Source of the DNA: Chrysomallon squamiferum
Taxonomy: Eukaryota > Mollusca > Gastropoda > Neomphalida > Peltospiridae
Direction of reading: 5' to 3'
Assembly (NCBI GenBank): GCA_012295275.1
Contig: CM022678.1
Location: forward strand, 16,526,147 to 16,536,146
Length of the DNA: 10,000 bases
Positions 1-6,525 of this stretch are shown here, in pieces. The stretch's first letter is position 1. Every line of letters begins with the position of its first letter. Made by a program: the position numbers and the translations under genes. A model generated the notes under the pieces. The model did no database searches and was not told the origin of the DNA. It worked only from the letters and a program-made list of their open reading frames with translations.

Positions 1-304
1 TATTAATACGAAACCAACTATTCTTGTTGATAATGGATTTTAAGTAATTTTAGTACGACATAAATTCAGTTAATACTTAATTTTAGAAAATTGCCATTGT
101 CTCGGTTCTATGTTCCCGAGTAAAACGAGATTTTTATTCAAAACCTCGAGATAACCACACAGCCTTTTGTTTGTAGTTATAGAAACTAAACTTTACATCT
201 TCATTCGGTCATTGTCGTCAGTTTACGTAAAATAGGACAAATATTTTTCTAGGTTAACTCGAAAGTACTGTATTTAGTTTATTAAATGACTGTAACTGTA
301 AAAG

Positions 305-307
<3 letters not shown>
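1..307. other. Unannotated AT-rich sequence
   Basis: No repeat, RNA gene or credible coding frame is visible here. It is mixed-complexity AT-rich DNA leading directly into the (GA)n array. I see nothing functional in it. Confidence 0.7.

Positions 308-389
<82 letters not shown>
308..389. repeat. (GA)n microsatellite, about 41 units
   Basis: This is an uninterrupted GA dinucleotide array, all purine on the plus strand. Its complement reads as a Ser-Leu string in the reverse frames, which explains the apparent open frames across it. Long perfect homopurine-homopyrimidine mirror repeats of this kind can form triplex (H-DNA) structures under supercoiling. That is general knowledge and is not shown here. 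The perfect run suggests recent expansion and probable length polymorphism. Confidence 0.97.
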
Positions 390-392
<3 letters not shown>

Positions 393-503
393 ACTCACAT
401 AAAAAACACAGACTCACATAAAAAACACAGACACACATAAACACACACACACAGAGAGAGAGACACACACACATAAAAAACACAGACACACACACATAAA
501 TAA

Positions 504-509
<6 letters not shown>
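390..509. repeat. CA-rich tandem repeat with a 19-bp unit between two GA arrays
   Basis: The unit ACTCACATAAAAAACACAG occurs twice with no mismatch at 393-411 and 412-430. It is followed by degenerate, length-variable versions up to about 511 that keep the order CACA, CATAA, A-run, CACAG. A short GA run at 453-462 sits inside. The block joins the two GA arrays, so the whole of 308-583 is one compound satellite-like locus. Neither strand shows a plausible gene; the reverse frames give only Cys-Val-Phe and Ser-Leu strings. Confidence 0.9.

Positions 510-583
<74 letters not shown>
510..583. repeat. (GA)n microsatellite, about 37 units
   Basis: This is a second perfect GA array in the same orientation as the first and separated from it by about 120 bp of CA-rich repeat. 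It ends sharply at GAGTATTTATTTTC. The same interpretation applies as for the first array. Confidence 0.97.
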
Positions 584-590
<7 letters not shown>

Positions 591-934
591 TTTCAGAAAA
601 GATTTAATTAAAACTATTATTACCATTACTCTTATTTCAGCTAATACCGCTATTTCTGTTAGAAGGTAGATGGCATTATTATTATTAGTTCGACTTTTTA
701 TTTGCTAATGAATTTTTTTTTTATTTTTATTTTATTTTATTATATTGAAGTCAAAAACAAGACAAAGAGACGTAATCAGATATACAGACAAGTTTAATTC
801 TACGGTCTTTTAACTGAAGCAAAATAACATAACAAAATTTATAAAACAGAAATGTTGATAATACGTATTTTGTTTTATTAATTTAAAGAAAAAGGATATA
901 GAGAGAAAGAAAAACAAATCAAAGAATGAAAAAG
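584..934. other. AT-rich sequence with short ATT and T/TTTTA tracts
   Basis: A short ATT run lies at about 675-687 and an imperfect T/TTTTA tract at 713-741. The rest is mixed-complexity AT-rich DNA ending in a purine-rich stretch at about 898-934. No coding frame or RNA gene is seen. Confidence 0.7.
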
Positions 935-1090
935 GACGTGTCAAGCCCGTGTCAGGTGACGTAAGGATATGTCGGTGTCATTTAGGCAGACGTAACAAAA
1001 GTCGTCTGCGCTGCCTTAGATGATAACAAGAGACGTCTGCGACCCCAAACTGAAAAGTACAACACATCGACGACAATGGACGTCTGCAGT
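935..1090. other. CpG-bearing patch with clustered CGTCTGC motifs
   Basis: This patch is clearly richer in G+C and CpG than its surroundings. CGTCTGC occurs at 986-992 (minus), 1003-1009, 1034-1040 and 1081-1087 (plus). Two of these are extended to GACGTCTGC (1032-1040 and 1079-1087). CGTGTCA also occurs at 937-943 and 948-954, and a CRE-like TGACGTAA at 957-964. The clustering could mark a regulatory element or the remains of an old mobile repeat. No frame runs through it. I cannot tell which from this sequence alone. Confidence 0.45.
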
Positions 1091-1167
1091 AGAATTTTTT
1101 TAAAACGTTGGTTGCTTTATTACTATTATTTTTTTCTAATTAGCTTGTCGTAATCTTGTTTTTTCTT

Positions 1168-1169
<2 letters not shown>

Positions 1170-1206
<37 letters not shown>
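1170..1206. repeat. Poly-T run of 37 bases
   Basis: This is an uninterrupted T homopolymer preceded by TTTTCTTTC. It lies 13 bases upstream of the first 42-bp dispersed element. Read on the minus strand it is a poly-A of retroposon-tail length, but no body of a SINE or LINE is recognisable beside it. Confidence 0.95.
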
Positions 1207-1209
<3 letters not shown>

Positions 1210-1219
1210 TTCAGATTTT

Positions 1220-1261
1220 AACGACATAGCAAGAAAGAAAGAACAAACGAAATAAATAACA
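1220..1261 (+). repeat. Dispersed 42-bp element, copy 1
   Basis: This stretch matches 1864-1905 at 40 of 42 positions with no gap. The differences are A/C at 1226 versus 1870 and A/G at 1254 versus 1898. The right part is a compound tetranucleotide run, roughly (AAAG)2 then AACA, AACG and (AAAT)2. The left part, AACGACATAGC, is not simple repeat yet is conserved, so the two copies probably share descent. Reverse-complement relatives lie at 4619-4658 and 4743-4781. Confidence 0.85.
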
Positions 1262-1708
1262 AAATTTTCAAAATGCAAAGAAACAAGAGAAAAAAAATAT
1301 TGAGCAAAATGTCTAAGCGATATAAAGGAATGTGAAAACAGGAGAATATTCCCAACTTGATATATTTTAATTGGACTGTTTGAAAAAGAAATAATAAGAT
1401 GGAATTATAAGACTAAGGTGTATCAATTGAAATTTTTTAATTATAATTTATTATATCTGGAAACAAGATCATAACAGCGAAGATGTCACGATCTGCCATT
1501 GTACTACACAGTCAAACAATCTGTTTTGAGTCGGCTCAAATTGAAGATTCGAGTTAATATATCAGTACTGACAGGATGTTTCTAGTTAAGCGATTTTCTT
1601 TCCCTGTCTGTCATCTTTTTTCAATAAAGCGTAGCAGACGCGATAGTGAAACATTGATCTTGGGTTTATTAATGAATTTATCAGAAACGATTTATTTTCA
1701 GCGCAGAC

Positions 1709-1709
<1 letters not shown>
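1262..1709. other. Unannotated AT-rich sequence
   Basis: No gene is supported. An open frame begins at 1576 and has about 45 residues of ordinary composition before it runs into the TC array as Ser-Leu, so it is not credible as a protein. Reverse-orientation CGTCTGC motifs lie at 1634-1640 and 1703-1709; the second is extended to the reverse complement of GACGTCTGCG (1702-1711) and abuts the TC array. Confidence 0.65.

Positions 1710-1792
<83 letters not shown>
1710..1792. repeat. (TC)n microsatellite, about 41 units
   Basis: This is a perfect TC array, in the opposite strand orientation to the GA arrays at 308-583. Its length is nearly the same as the first GA array. It grades into a degenerate TCTG/TCTA pyrimidine tail. 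Confidence 0.97.
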
Positions 1793-1796
<4 letters not shown>

Positions 1797-1863
1797 GTTT
1801 GTCTCTTTATGTTTATCTGTTTTGTATCTCTGTCTGTCTATCTATATGACTGTCTATCTACTG
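1793..1863. repeat. Degenerate TGTT/TCTG/TCTA repeat tail
   Basis: The TC array decays into mixed tetranucleotides of TCTG, TCTA and TTTATGT type. The order CTCTCTGT, TGTTT, TTTATGT, CTGT resembles the reverse complement of the tract bordering the second GA array (about 430-515). The two loci may therefore be related in inverted orientation. Confidence 0.75.
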
Positions 1864-1905
1864 AACGACCTAGCAAGAAAGAAAGAACAAACGAAATGAA
1901 TAACA
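1864..1905 (+). repeat. Dispersed 42-bp element, copy 2
   Basis: This copy is 40/42 identical to 1220-1261 at a fixed offset of 644 bp. It is embedded between two TCTA-type pyrimidine arrays, so its purine-rich sequence stands out sharply from both neighbours. Just upstream it reads CTGAACGACCTAG, which matches the reverse complement of the relatives at 4619 and 4743 (CTGAAGACAT). This extends the homology beyond the tetranucleotide core. Confidence 0.85.
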
Positions 1906-1906
1906 G

Positions 1907-2095
1907 TATTATCTATCTATCTATCTGTCTGTCTATCTATCTTTTTATGTATCTAATTCATTTATCTAGCTGTCCGTCTCTCATTCTTTCTGTATCACTA
2001 CGTTTCTTTCTTTTTCTCCTGACCCTTGCTGTCTGTCATTCTAATTATTTTTCTATATCTCTGTCTTTCTCTTAATTCGTCTGCTTCTGTCTCTT
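1907..2095. repeat. (TATC)n/(TGTC)n array with degenerate pyrimidine tail
   Basis: TATC units with two TGTC variants run from about 1909 to 1942. Mixed TCTG, TTTC and TCTC sequence then continues to about 2095. Most bases are pyrimidine on the plus strand. A CGTCTGC heptamer lies at 2078-2084. The forward open frames here are Leu/Ser/Ile strings with no protein character. Confidence 0.85.
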
Positions 2096-2280
2096 CTAAG
2101 AGCTATGCCGTATGAAGAGTTTCTAAAAATCGTGTCATCGTTCTACACAATGTCAGATTATTTTCGCTGACCTGAAAGACGAACAAGCGTTGTACTGATG
2201 TCGACGTCCAGAAATACAGAAATTAATCTCGTCTGACATATTTATTTTATGTCAAAACAAATTATACAGTGTTTTTTGCT
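2096..2280. other. Unannotated mixed-complexity sequence
   Basis: This is a short stretch without obvious repeats. It contains one GACGTC palindrome at 2203-2208 and a CGTCTGA near-variant of the recurrent heptamer at about 2229. No gene is seen. Confidence 0.6.
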
Positions 2281-2440
2281 GTCTTTCTTTCTTACTTATT
2301 TTTTTCTTTTTCTTTATTTTTTTTTTTTTTTTTCTTCATTTTCCTCTATTTTCTTTTCTTCGTCGTCTTTCTATATTTTTTATTTAGTTCTTTTTTTTTT
2401 TTTTTTTTTTTTTTTCATTTTGAAATATTCTACGATTATA
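2281..2440. repeat. T-rich low-complexity block with two long T runs
   Basis: The block is almost entirely pyrimidine, with a T run ending at 2333 and a T25 run at 2391-2415. The forward frames translate to Phe strings and are not genes. Confidence 0.9.
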
Positions 2441-2720
2441 TAATTTTAGGGTGTTCTGTGATCTGTCTTTGTAGGTTTCTGTAATTTTCTGCTAGCACAG
2501 GATCTCATTTTGAACAGAAACAAGTTAAAGATCACATGTTGATCACGTGTTCCTATGGCTGTATTAACCAGTCTAGGCAATATTCCAAACCGGGTGTGTG
2601 TTTTTCTGTTTACGAGTGTGCGCATAAAAAATATTACTTTTTGCTAATCCTTAAGAGTAATCGAAGAAATCACGGAAGTGTTTTAATTTCTTGTTTGAAT
2701 GTTATATAAAAACATATCTG
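2441..2720. other. Unannotated sequence between repeats
   Basis: Apart from the tandem GATCACRTGTT pair noted separately, this is mixed AT-rich DNA. It has a short TGTGTGT run near 2595. No open frame of note and no RNA gene. Confidence 0.6.
2530..2551. promoter_or_regulatory. Tandem 11-bp pair with E-box-like sites
   Basis: GATCACATGTT (2530-2540) is followed directly by GATCACGTGTT (2541-2551), differing at one base. The second unit contains the palindromic E-box CACGTG (2544-2549), the core bound by several bHLH families (Myc/Max, USF, MiT). The first holds CACATG. The spacing is one helical turn. Two short sites are weak evidence of function, and no promoter or gene lies nearby. Confidence 0.25.
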
Positions 2721-2769
2721 TTTTATTTATTTATTTATTTATTTACTTGCTTATTTATTTATTATTTAT
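2721..2769. repeat. (TTTA)n microsatellite, interrupted
   Basis: TTTA units run from about 2721, with a CTTGC interruption near 2745-2750, then continue to about 2769. Confidence 0.9.
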
Positions 2770-2943
2770 AAAAAGGACAGAGATGATTTCTATGTCTAAA
2801 TTTAAACACGCTGTTCTCTAAATTATAACGAGAAAACCAACAGACTCTTTTTCTTGGATTCTTTCCATGGGTGTGTGAATGGAAGAGATTCCTTTCTGCT
2901 AATCTTTTATAATAACCCATGAAATAGCGATACTGTTTTCATT

Positions 2944-2947
<4 letters not shown>
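2770..2947. other. Unannotated AT-rich sequence
   Basis: This is mixed-complexity sequence with no repeat, RNA or credible frame. Confidence 0.6.

Positions 2948-3010
<63 letters not shown>
2948..3010. repeat. (AT)n microsatellite, about 31 units
   Basis: This is a perfect self-complementary AT array. It can fold into a cruciform or hairpin and is a common assembly and replication trouble spot. Confidence 0.97.
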
Positions 3011-3011
<1 letters not shown>

Positions 3012-3015
<4 letters not shown>

Positions 3016-3049
3016 GATAAACAGCCAGTTACTCGATAAACAGCCCGTA
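3012..3049. repeat. 19-bp direct tandem pair
   Basis: Two 19-bp units lie head to tail at 3012-3030 and 3031-3049. They match at 16 of 19 positions and share the exact core GATAAACAGCC (3016-3026 and 3035-3045). They abut the AT array, which suggests slippage or breakage-repair at its edge. Confidence 0.8.
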
Positions 3050-3474
3050 TTATGTGTTTCTTCTCTTTTGTTTATAACGATCTATTATTTATATTACGTA
3101 TAAAAAACAACTACTAGGTCTAACATTAATCACCTCTATTGTCGTTTTTTGTTTGTTTGTGTTCTCACTGGTTATTTGTTGTGATGGCTTGATACTTACT
3201 GACTAATTATTTAATATAATGAGCACTGTATTTGTCACTAACAACCACATAACAATAATAACAAAAAATTAAAAAAAGATTCAGACAAACCACAGGCGTA
3301 GGCTCTGACTCTACAAAATTAGGTTCCGCTCGATTTATAGTCAGAAATCCACGTTTCGTGTTAAAGATATTCAATCCGTCAATGAGCAAAGTATTTACGT
3401 ACTGTAATATCAGTAATCACTGTTTTCTTATGAATTACCATTAAGCTTATTTGGTGAACAACCGGAAAGTCTTA
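3050..3474. other. Unannotated AT-rich sequence
   Basis: A minus-strand frame of 60 residues (3207-3389) has ordinary amino acid composition, for example a stretch reading NIFNTKRGFLTINRAEPNF. It is short, unmatched to any family I know, and lacks context, so I do not call it a gene. No RNA gene is seen. Confidence 0.55.
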
Positions 3475-3510
3475 TGACGTCACGCGTCACTCAGAACTAA
3501 GGACGTCTGC
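3475..3510. promoter_or_regulatory. Perfect CRE palindrome followed by a GACGTCTGC motif
   Basis: TGACGTCA at 3475-3482 is the full consensus cAMP response element bound by CREB/ATF bZIP dimers. It is followed by CGCGTCAC, and 20 bases further on by GACGTCTGC (3502-3510), the extended form of the recurrent heptamer. CpG-containing sites are scarce in this AT-rich window, which makes the pair stand out. Nothing shows that a transcription start is nearby. Confidence 0.3.
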
Positions 3511-3827
3511 ACTTACCTTGCCAGAGGTTTTGTTGTGTAATGTCAGAAATCGCATTTTCTTTATTTTTCGATAATTTTATGTCTAAAATGTACCAGTATT
3601 TCAGTCTAAATTGCCCACACAGATCCACAAATAAAATTAACAATCAGAATGCTTTTGTCATTTACTGTATTTAATTAATTAATTAATTTTATTAAATTTG
3701 TTGTAATTTTTATTCATTTTTATTTCATTTATAAACAATATTTGTTTATTTGTATATTATTTGCGAAAAATATTAAAATAAGTTAGATATAATGCCATCA
3801 AAGAAATGCTCGAAGTATACAAATTTC
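3511..3827. other. AT-rich sequence with a (TTAA) run
   Basis: A self-complementary TTAA run lies at about 3671-3688, followed by T/A-rich sequence with imperfect TTTAT repeats to about 3780. No gene is seen. It directly precedes the CpG-rich block at 3828. Confidence 0.6.
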
Positions 3828-4100
3828 GAAGCTCAAATGGCGCGAACGCTTTTAATATAAATGGCGCGAAAGCTCTTTGATATAAATGGCGCGAAGGTCT
3901 ACGGTCTAATGGGGCCAAAGTTCATTTAAGTAATTGCGGCTACGAAAGCGCGAAACTCAGTAGTTAAGCTACTTTATAGTTCACGGCCTAACTAATTCCT
4001 AAGTTCGTGACCCAAGCAGCGACACAAATTCTCAGTTAAACTGCGTGAACATTCATCATTATAACCGCGCCAATTCTAGCGAGCTAAATGGCGCCAGAGG
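3828..4100. promoter_or_regulatory. CpG-rich block with tandem E2F-like units
   Basis: AAATGGCGCGAA occurs exactly at 3835-3846, 3859-3870 and 3884-3895, in units of 24 and 25 bp. The copy at 3859 is followed by A, giving GGCGCGAAA, a full match to the E2F/DP consensus (TTTSGCGC on the other strand). GCGCGAAA recurs at 3948-3955, AAATGGCGC at 4086-4094, and a reverse-oriented CCGCGCCAA at 4065-4073. TATAAAT directly precedes units two and three. I count more than 20 CpG in about 320 bp, well above the surroundings. AAATGGCGC also resembles the YY1 site. It could be a CpG-island promoter or a decayed GC-rich mobile repeat. Confidence 0.4.
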
Positions 4101-4570
4101 TTATTTTCTTTGTAAGATCACAGCGGCAGGATATCTTCAAATGTTCAGATATATCGAGTCTTTCGCAAATTAAAAATATTGTAATACTTCACTCCAGCAA
4201 ATGATTATAGTCTATGCAACGTGCCCTGGACTTTGTAATGTTCATAACGTGTAGTAAATTATTGAAATGTGGTTATTATAAAAGTGAAACAATGCTTGGA
4301 TGTGGTTCAGGAATGATATTAACATGACACTAATCTAACCGTCTAAACAGATCAGCATATTTTATTGTGGAGTGTTGTTCTCTGTTACTAATACGAGTCC
4401 TCAGATGGAATAAAGCGATGAATTAATAAATATTAAGTCGTTATTCGTCTACCTAAAGACAATATAAGAATGATAACATGATGTGACCATATTTTGGTTA
4501 GGCTGGAACGGGATATAACGTAACGGACATTTAGATCGAGTCTTCTGTACATTTCTCAGCCAACTGACCT
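4101..4570. other. Unannotated mixed-complexity sequence
   Basis: This is one of the least repetitive stretches in the window. Stops in all frames keep open frames short, and no tRNA-like or other RNA structure is recognised. If the CpG block upstream is a promoter, a 5' untranslated exon could lie here, but nothing in the sequence shows it. Confidence 0.55.
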
Positions 4571-4618
4571 TTTCTTTCCTGTTTTTTTTTTCTTTCTTTC
4601 CTTCTTTTCTCTTTCCTT

Positions 4619-4658
4619 CTATTTATTTATTTCGTTCGTTCTTTCTTTATGTCTTCAG
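4619..4658 (-). repeat. Dispersed element, copy 3 (reverse orientation)
   Basis: On the minus strand this reads CTGAAGACAT, then (AAAG)2, (AACG)2 and (AAAT)3 ending in TAG. It matches copies 1 and 2 apart from a gap of about five bases (GCAAG) and an AACA/AACG difference. The CTGAA and GAC flank is shared with copy 2, so the match is more than coincidental tetranucleotide content. Confidence 0.7.
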
Positions 4659-4742
4659 CTGTTTGGATGTTTTTTTTTTTTTTTTCATTTTATTTATTTA
4701 TTTATCTTCTTCTTCTTCGTTTTTTTTTTTTTTTTTTTGTTA

Positions 4743-4781
4743 TTATTATTTATTTCGTTCGTTCTTTTTTGATGTCTTCAG
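4743..4781 (-). repeat. Dispersed element, copy 4 (reverse orientation)
   Basis: This copy lies 123 bp downstream of copy 3, in the second unit of the tandem duplication. It keeps ATTTATTTCGTTCGTTC and ATGTCTTCAG, with TTTTTTG in place of TTTCTTT in between. It arose with the duplication of the whole unit. Confidence 0.75.
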
Positions 4782-4890
4782 AAAAGTTGTTTTGATTTTT
4801 TTTTTTTTTTTTTTTTTTTATTTATTTATTTATCTTATACTTCTCGTTTTTTTTTTTTTGTGTTTCTTTTTGTTCTTTTTATTATTATTG

Positions 4891-5220
4891 CTATTGTTGT
4901 CGGCGGTGTTGTCGAAGTTTTTCAGTGACACAAATATACGCTGTCCAGGACTAAATAAAACAGGACAGTTATAAGCTGTCACTGGACACATTCCTCTAAG
5001 GACATTTTTCTGTGTTTCTGGAGAAGCAGGATCTAAACTATAATGATAAATAATTTTCGTATTCACAAACAATAACCTAAACTCTCACAAAAATTCAGTT
5101 TTTACTCCTTTAAAAAAAAAAAATAAAATAAAAATTTGTTTCTAATTATATGTCGATGTAAATGAAGGTTTGTAAAACTAATTTGATGAATCACAGATGA
5201 ACTGGAGAAATTTAATTTTA
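4891..5220. other. Unannotated sequence with short A-rich run
   Basis: GCTGTC occurs at about 4941 and 4975 with nearby TCC/GGA complements, giving a weak local repeat without a clear stem. An A-rich run follows at about 5112-5135. The 80-residue minus-strand frame (4830-5072) ends in a Lys/Asn string made by the T-rich block, and its non-repetitive half matches nothing I recognise. Confidence 0.55.
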
Positions 5221-5331
5221 AAGAAAAATCATTATTCTTTTCCTTTCTTTTTTTCTTTTCATTATTTTTCTCTTTTTTTTTCTTTTTTTAATCAACGAAA
5301 ATAACACCACACACAAAAAAAAAAAAAAAAA
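5221..5331. repeat. T-rich tract followed by poly-A of 17
   Basis: A TTTC/T-rich tract at 5235-5290 is followed after a short mixed spacer by A17 at 5315-5331. The pair is complementary and could fold back. The minus-strand open frame here is a Lys/Phe string. Confidence 0.8.
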
Positions 5332-5544
5332 CCTAAAAATATATAAACGGAGAATAATAACAATAAGAAGTAAATAAGTAATAAACAAACAAATGAATGA
5401 ATTAAATTTATATTCTTGAATAAAGACATGATAAAACATAAAAAGAACGAAGCATTAATAAATCTCATTATTATTATAATCTACAATTACTGAATTATTT
5501 GTATCAGGGAGATCGCTATCAATTTAAAATGTTTGAAATTTTTA
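5332..5544. other. Unannotated AT-rich sequence
   Basis: Short AATG and ATAA tetranucleotide stutters occur near 5385-5400. No gene or RNA is seen. Confidence 0.6.
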
Positions 5545-5690
5545 AGATTATTATTATTATTACAAATATAATAATAATAATTATTATTATTATTATTATT
5601 ATTAGTAGTAGTAGTAGTATAGTGGTAGTAGAAGTAGAAGTAGTAGTAGTAATAATGTTATTATTATTGTTATTATTATTCTTGTTGTTG
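5545..5690. repeat. Compound trinucleotide array: ATT, AGT, ATT
   Basis: ATT/AAT units (about 5549-5604) turn into AGT units with GTA/GAA variants (about 5604-5650), then back to ATT/GTT units (to about 5690). The ATT part switches from TTA to ATA phase near 5565-5580, giving a small inverted repeat. A forward frame of 182 residues beginning at 5499 reads through as Ile, Ser, Val and Leu runs and then Phe-rich sequence. It is a product of the repeat, not a gene. Confidence 0.92.
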
Positions 5691-5754
5691 GAATACCTAT
5701 TATTATTTTTATCTTACTGTTGTTGTACTTGTTTTTTGTTATTATATTGTTTTC

Positions 5755-5865
5755 ATTTTATTTATTTATTTATTTGTTTATTATTTTATTTCATTTTATT
5801 TCATTTTATTTCATTTATTTCATTTTATTTTATTTTTATTTTATTATCGATATTTTATTTCATTG
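5755..5865. repeat. TTTTATTTCA decanucleotide array within a TTTA tract
   Basis: TTTA units at about 5757-5783 are followed by three exact TTTTATTTCA units (5784-5793, 5794-5803, 5804-5813) and a nine-base version (5814-5822). Degenerate TTTTA copies follow, and another TTTTATTTCA at about 5854-5863. This is a higher-order unit derived from TTTA and TTTCA elements. Confidence 0.88.
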
Positions 5866-6278
5866 TACCTTCTCAATTTTCATTTTATTTCCTCCGGGAA
5901 TTCAGGCGACATTATGTCAAAGTGTTAATGTCATTCTGGCCGCAACCGAACACGCAATACAACGTTAAGAAGAAAAATGTGATGTTTTTTTTGTTTTTTT
6001 GTTGTTTTTTTTTAAATTGTTTTTTTGTGGCAAATCCATATTTCTGAAAGACAGGGTTGTCATAAATGTTGTAGAGATATCGGCAGCTGAACCGAGTTAC
6101 TTTGTAAAAGAAAGAAATAAACATTTTAAATAAAAGTTATAAAATGAGGCCATTAACACCGGTGACTAGTTCAGTGCTGTTGTGATGATAAATAAAAGTT
6201 TGTATATCTGTTTCTACATCTATAATCTATGTCTATGTATGTGTATATCTGTATCTGTAACTATATCTTTCTTTCTTC
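5866..6278. other. Unannotated sequence, partly mixed complexity
   Basis: 5893-5966 is of ordinary complexity with some CpG. T-rich sequence follows at 5984-6027, then mixed sequence to about 6200 and TATCTGTATC-type stutter to 6270. Frames through it are short tails of repeat read-throughs or an unrecognised 70-residue minus-strand frame (5912-6124). No RNA gene is seen. Confidence 0.55.
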
Positions 6279-6308
6279 CTAATCATTCATCCATTCATCC
6301 ATCCATCC
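6279..6308. repeat. (CATT)/(CATC)n tetranucleotide array
   Basis: CATT and CATC units alternate and then settle to CATC, ending at CCAGCCATG. Confidence 0.88.
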
Positions 6309-6352
6309 AGCCATGTCTCTCTGTGTGTCTTTCTAGCTTTCTTTCGATCAAA

Positions 6353-6355
<3 letters not shown>

Positions 6356-6436
<81 letters not shown>

Positions 6437-6446
6437 GTCTCTCTCT
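6356..6446. repeat. (TC)n microsatellite with TCTG variants at the end
   Basis: A perfect TC array runs to 6428, about 36 units, followed by TC runs broken by two TG steps. It has the same orientation as the arrays at 1710 and 9943. The surrounding forward frame is a Ser-Leu string. Confidence 0.97.
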
Positions 6447-6489
6447 TTTTAATAACATTTCCGTTTGATAATCTGGATAATTATTTCCT

Positions 6490-6490
6490 C

Positions 6491-6525
<35 letters not shown>
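6490..6525. repeat. (TA)n/(TG)n microsatellite
   Basis: A short TA run (6491-6499) passes directly into about 13 TG units. Alternating purine-pyrimidine TG can adopt Z-DNA, which is general knowledge. Confidence 0.95.

Larger units (their letters stand above)
4571..4890. repeat. Pyrimidine block with a tandem duplication of about 125 bp
   Basis: After a TTTC-rich lead (4571-4620) come two head-to-tail units, about 4621-4742 and 4743-4889. Each has, in order: ATTTATTTCGTTCGTTCTTT, ATGTCTTCAG, a T run (T16 at 4670-4685; T24 at 4796-4819), ATTTATTTATTTATC (4692-4706; 4820-4834), a CTTCT-type segment ending in CG, a second T run (T19 at 4720-4738; T13 at 4847-4859) and a GT plus ATT-rich end. 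Offsets between matching parts are 123 to 128 bp, the change coming from T-run length. The forward open frame is a Phe string, not a gene. Confidence 0.85.

Noticed and set aside
274-626. Two reverse open frames rich in Ser-Leu and Cys-Val
   Set aside because: They are translations of the GA and CA arrays. They have no non-repetitive core and no coding signature.
1170-1206. T37 as the reverse-strand poly-A tail of a LINE or SINE
   Set aside because: No recognisable element body or target duplication in the adjoining sequence. Homopolymer slippage explains it equally well.
1515-1560. Possible Pol III B-box (GATTCGAGTT) suggesting a tRNA-derived SINE
   Set aside because: No A-box at the right distance, no cloverleaf and no tail. 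One weak B-box is expected by chance.
1576-2075. Forward frames of 107 and 88 residues
   Set aside because: They consist largely of TC and TCTA array read-through. The short non-repetitive start of the first is unmatched and too small to support a gene.
2249-2484. Forward Phe-rich frames
   Set aside because: They are made of T runs and TTTC sequence. Hydrophobic runs here reflect base composition, not membrane segments.
3207-3389. 60-residue minus-strand frame
   Set aside because: Composition is normal, but the length is within chance expectation and there is no domain, splice context or neighbour to support it.
3959-4010. Inverted repeats AGTAG/CTACT and TCACG/CGTGA
   Set aside because: Five-base stems with loops of 5 and 20 bases are expected by chance and do not suggest a structured RNA.
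5499-6047. Forward frame of 182 residues, the longest in the window
   Set aside because: It is ATT/AGT triplet array translated as Ile, Ser and Val runs, then TTTTATTTCA array as Phe/Ile/Leu. The last 60 or so residues resemble nothing known.
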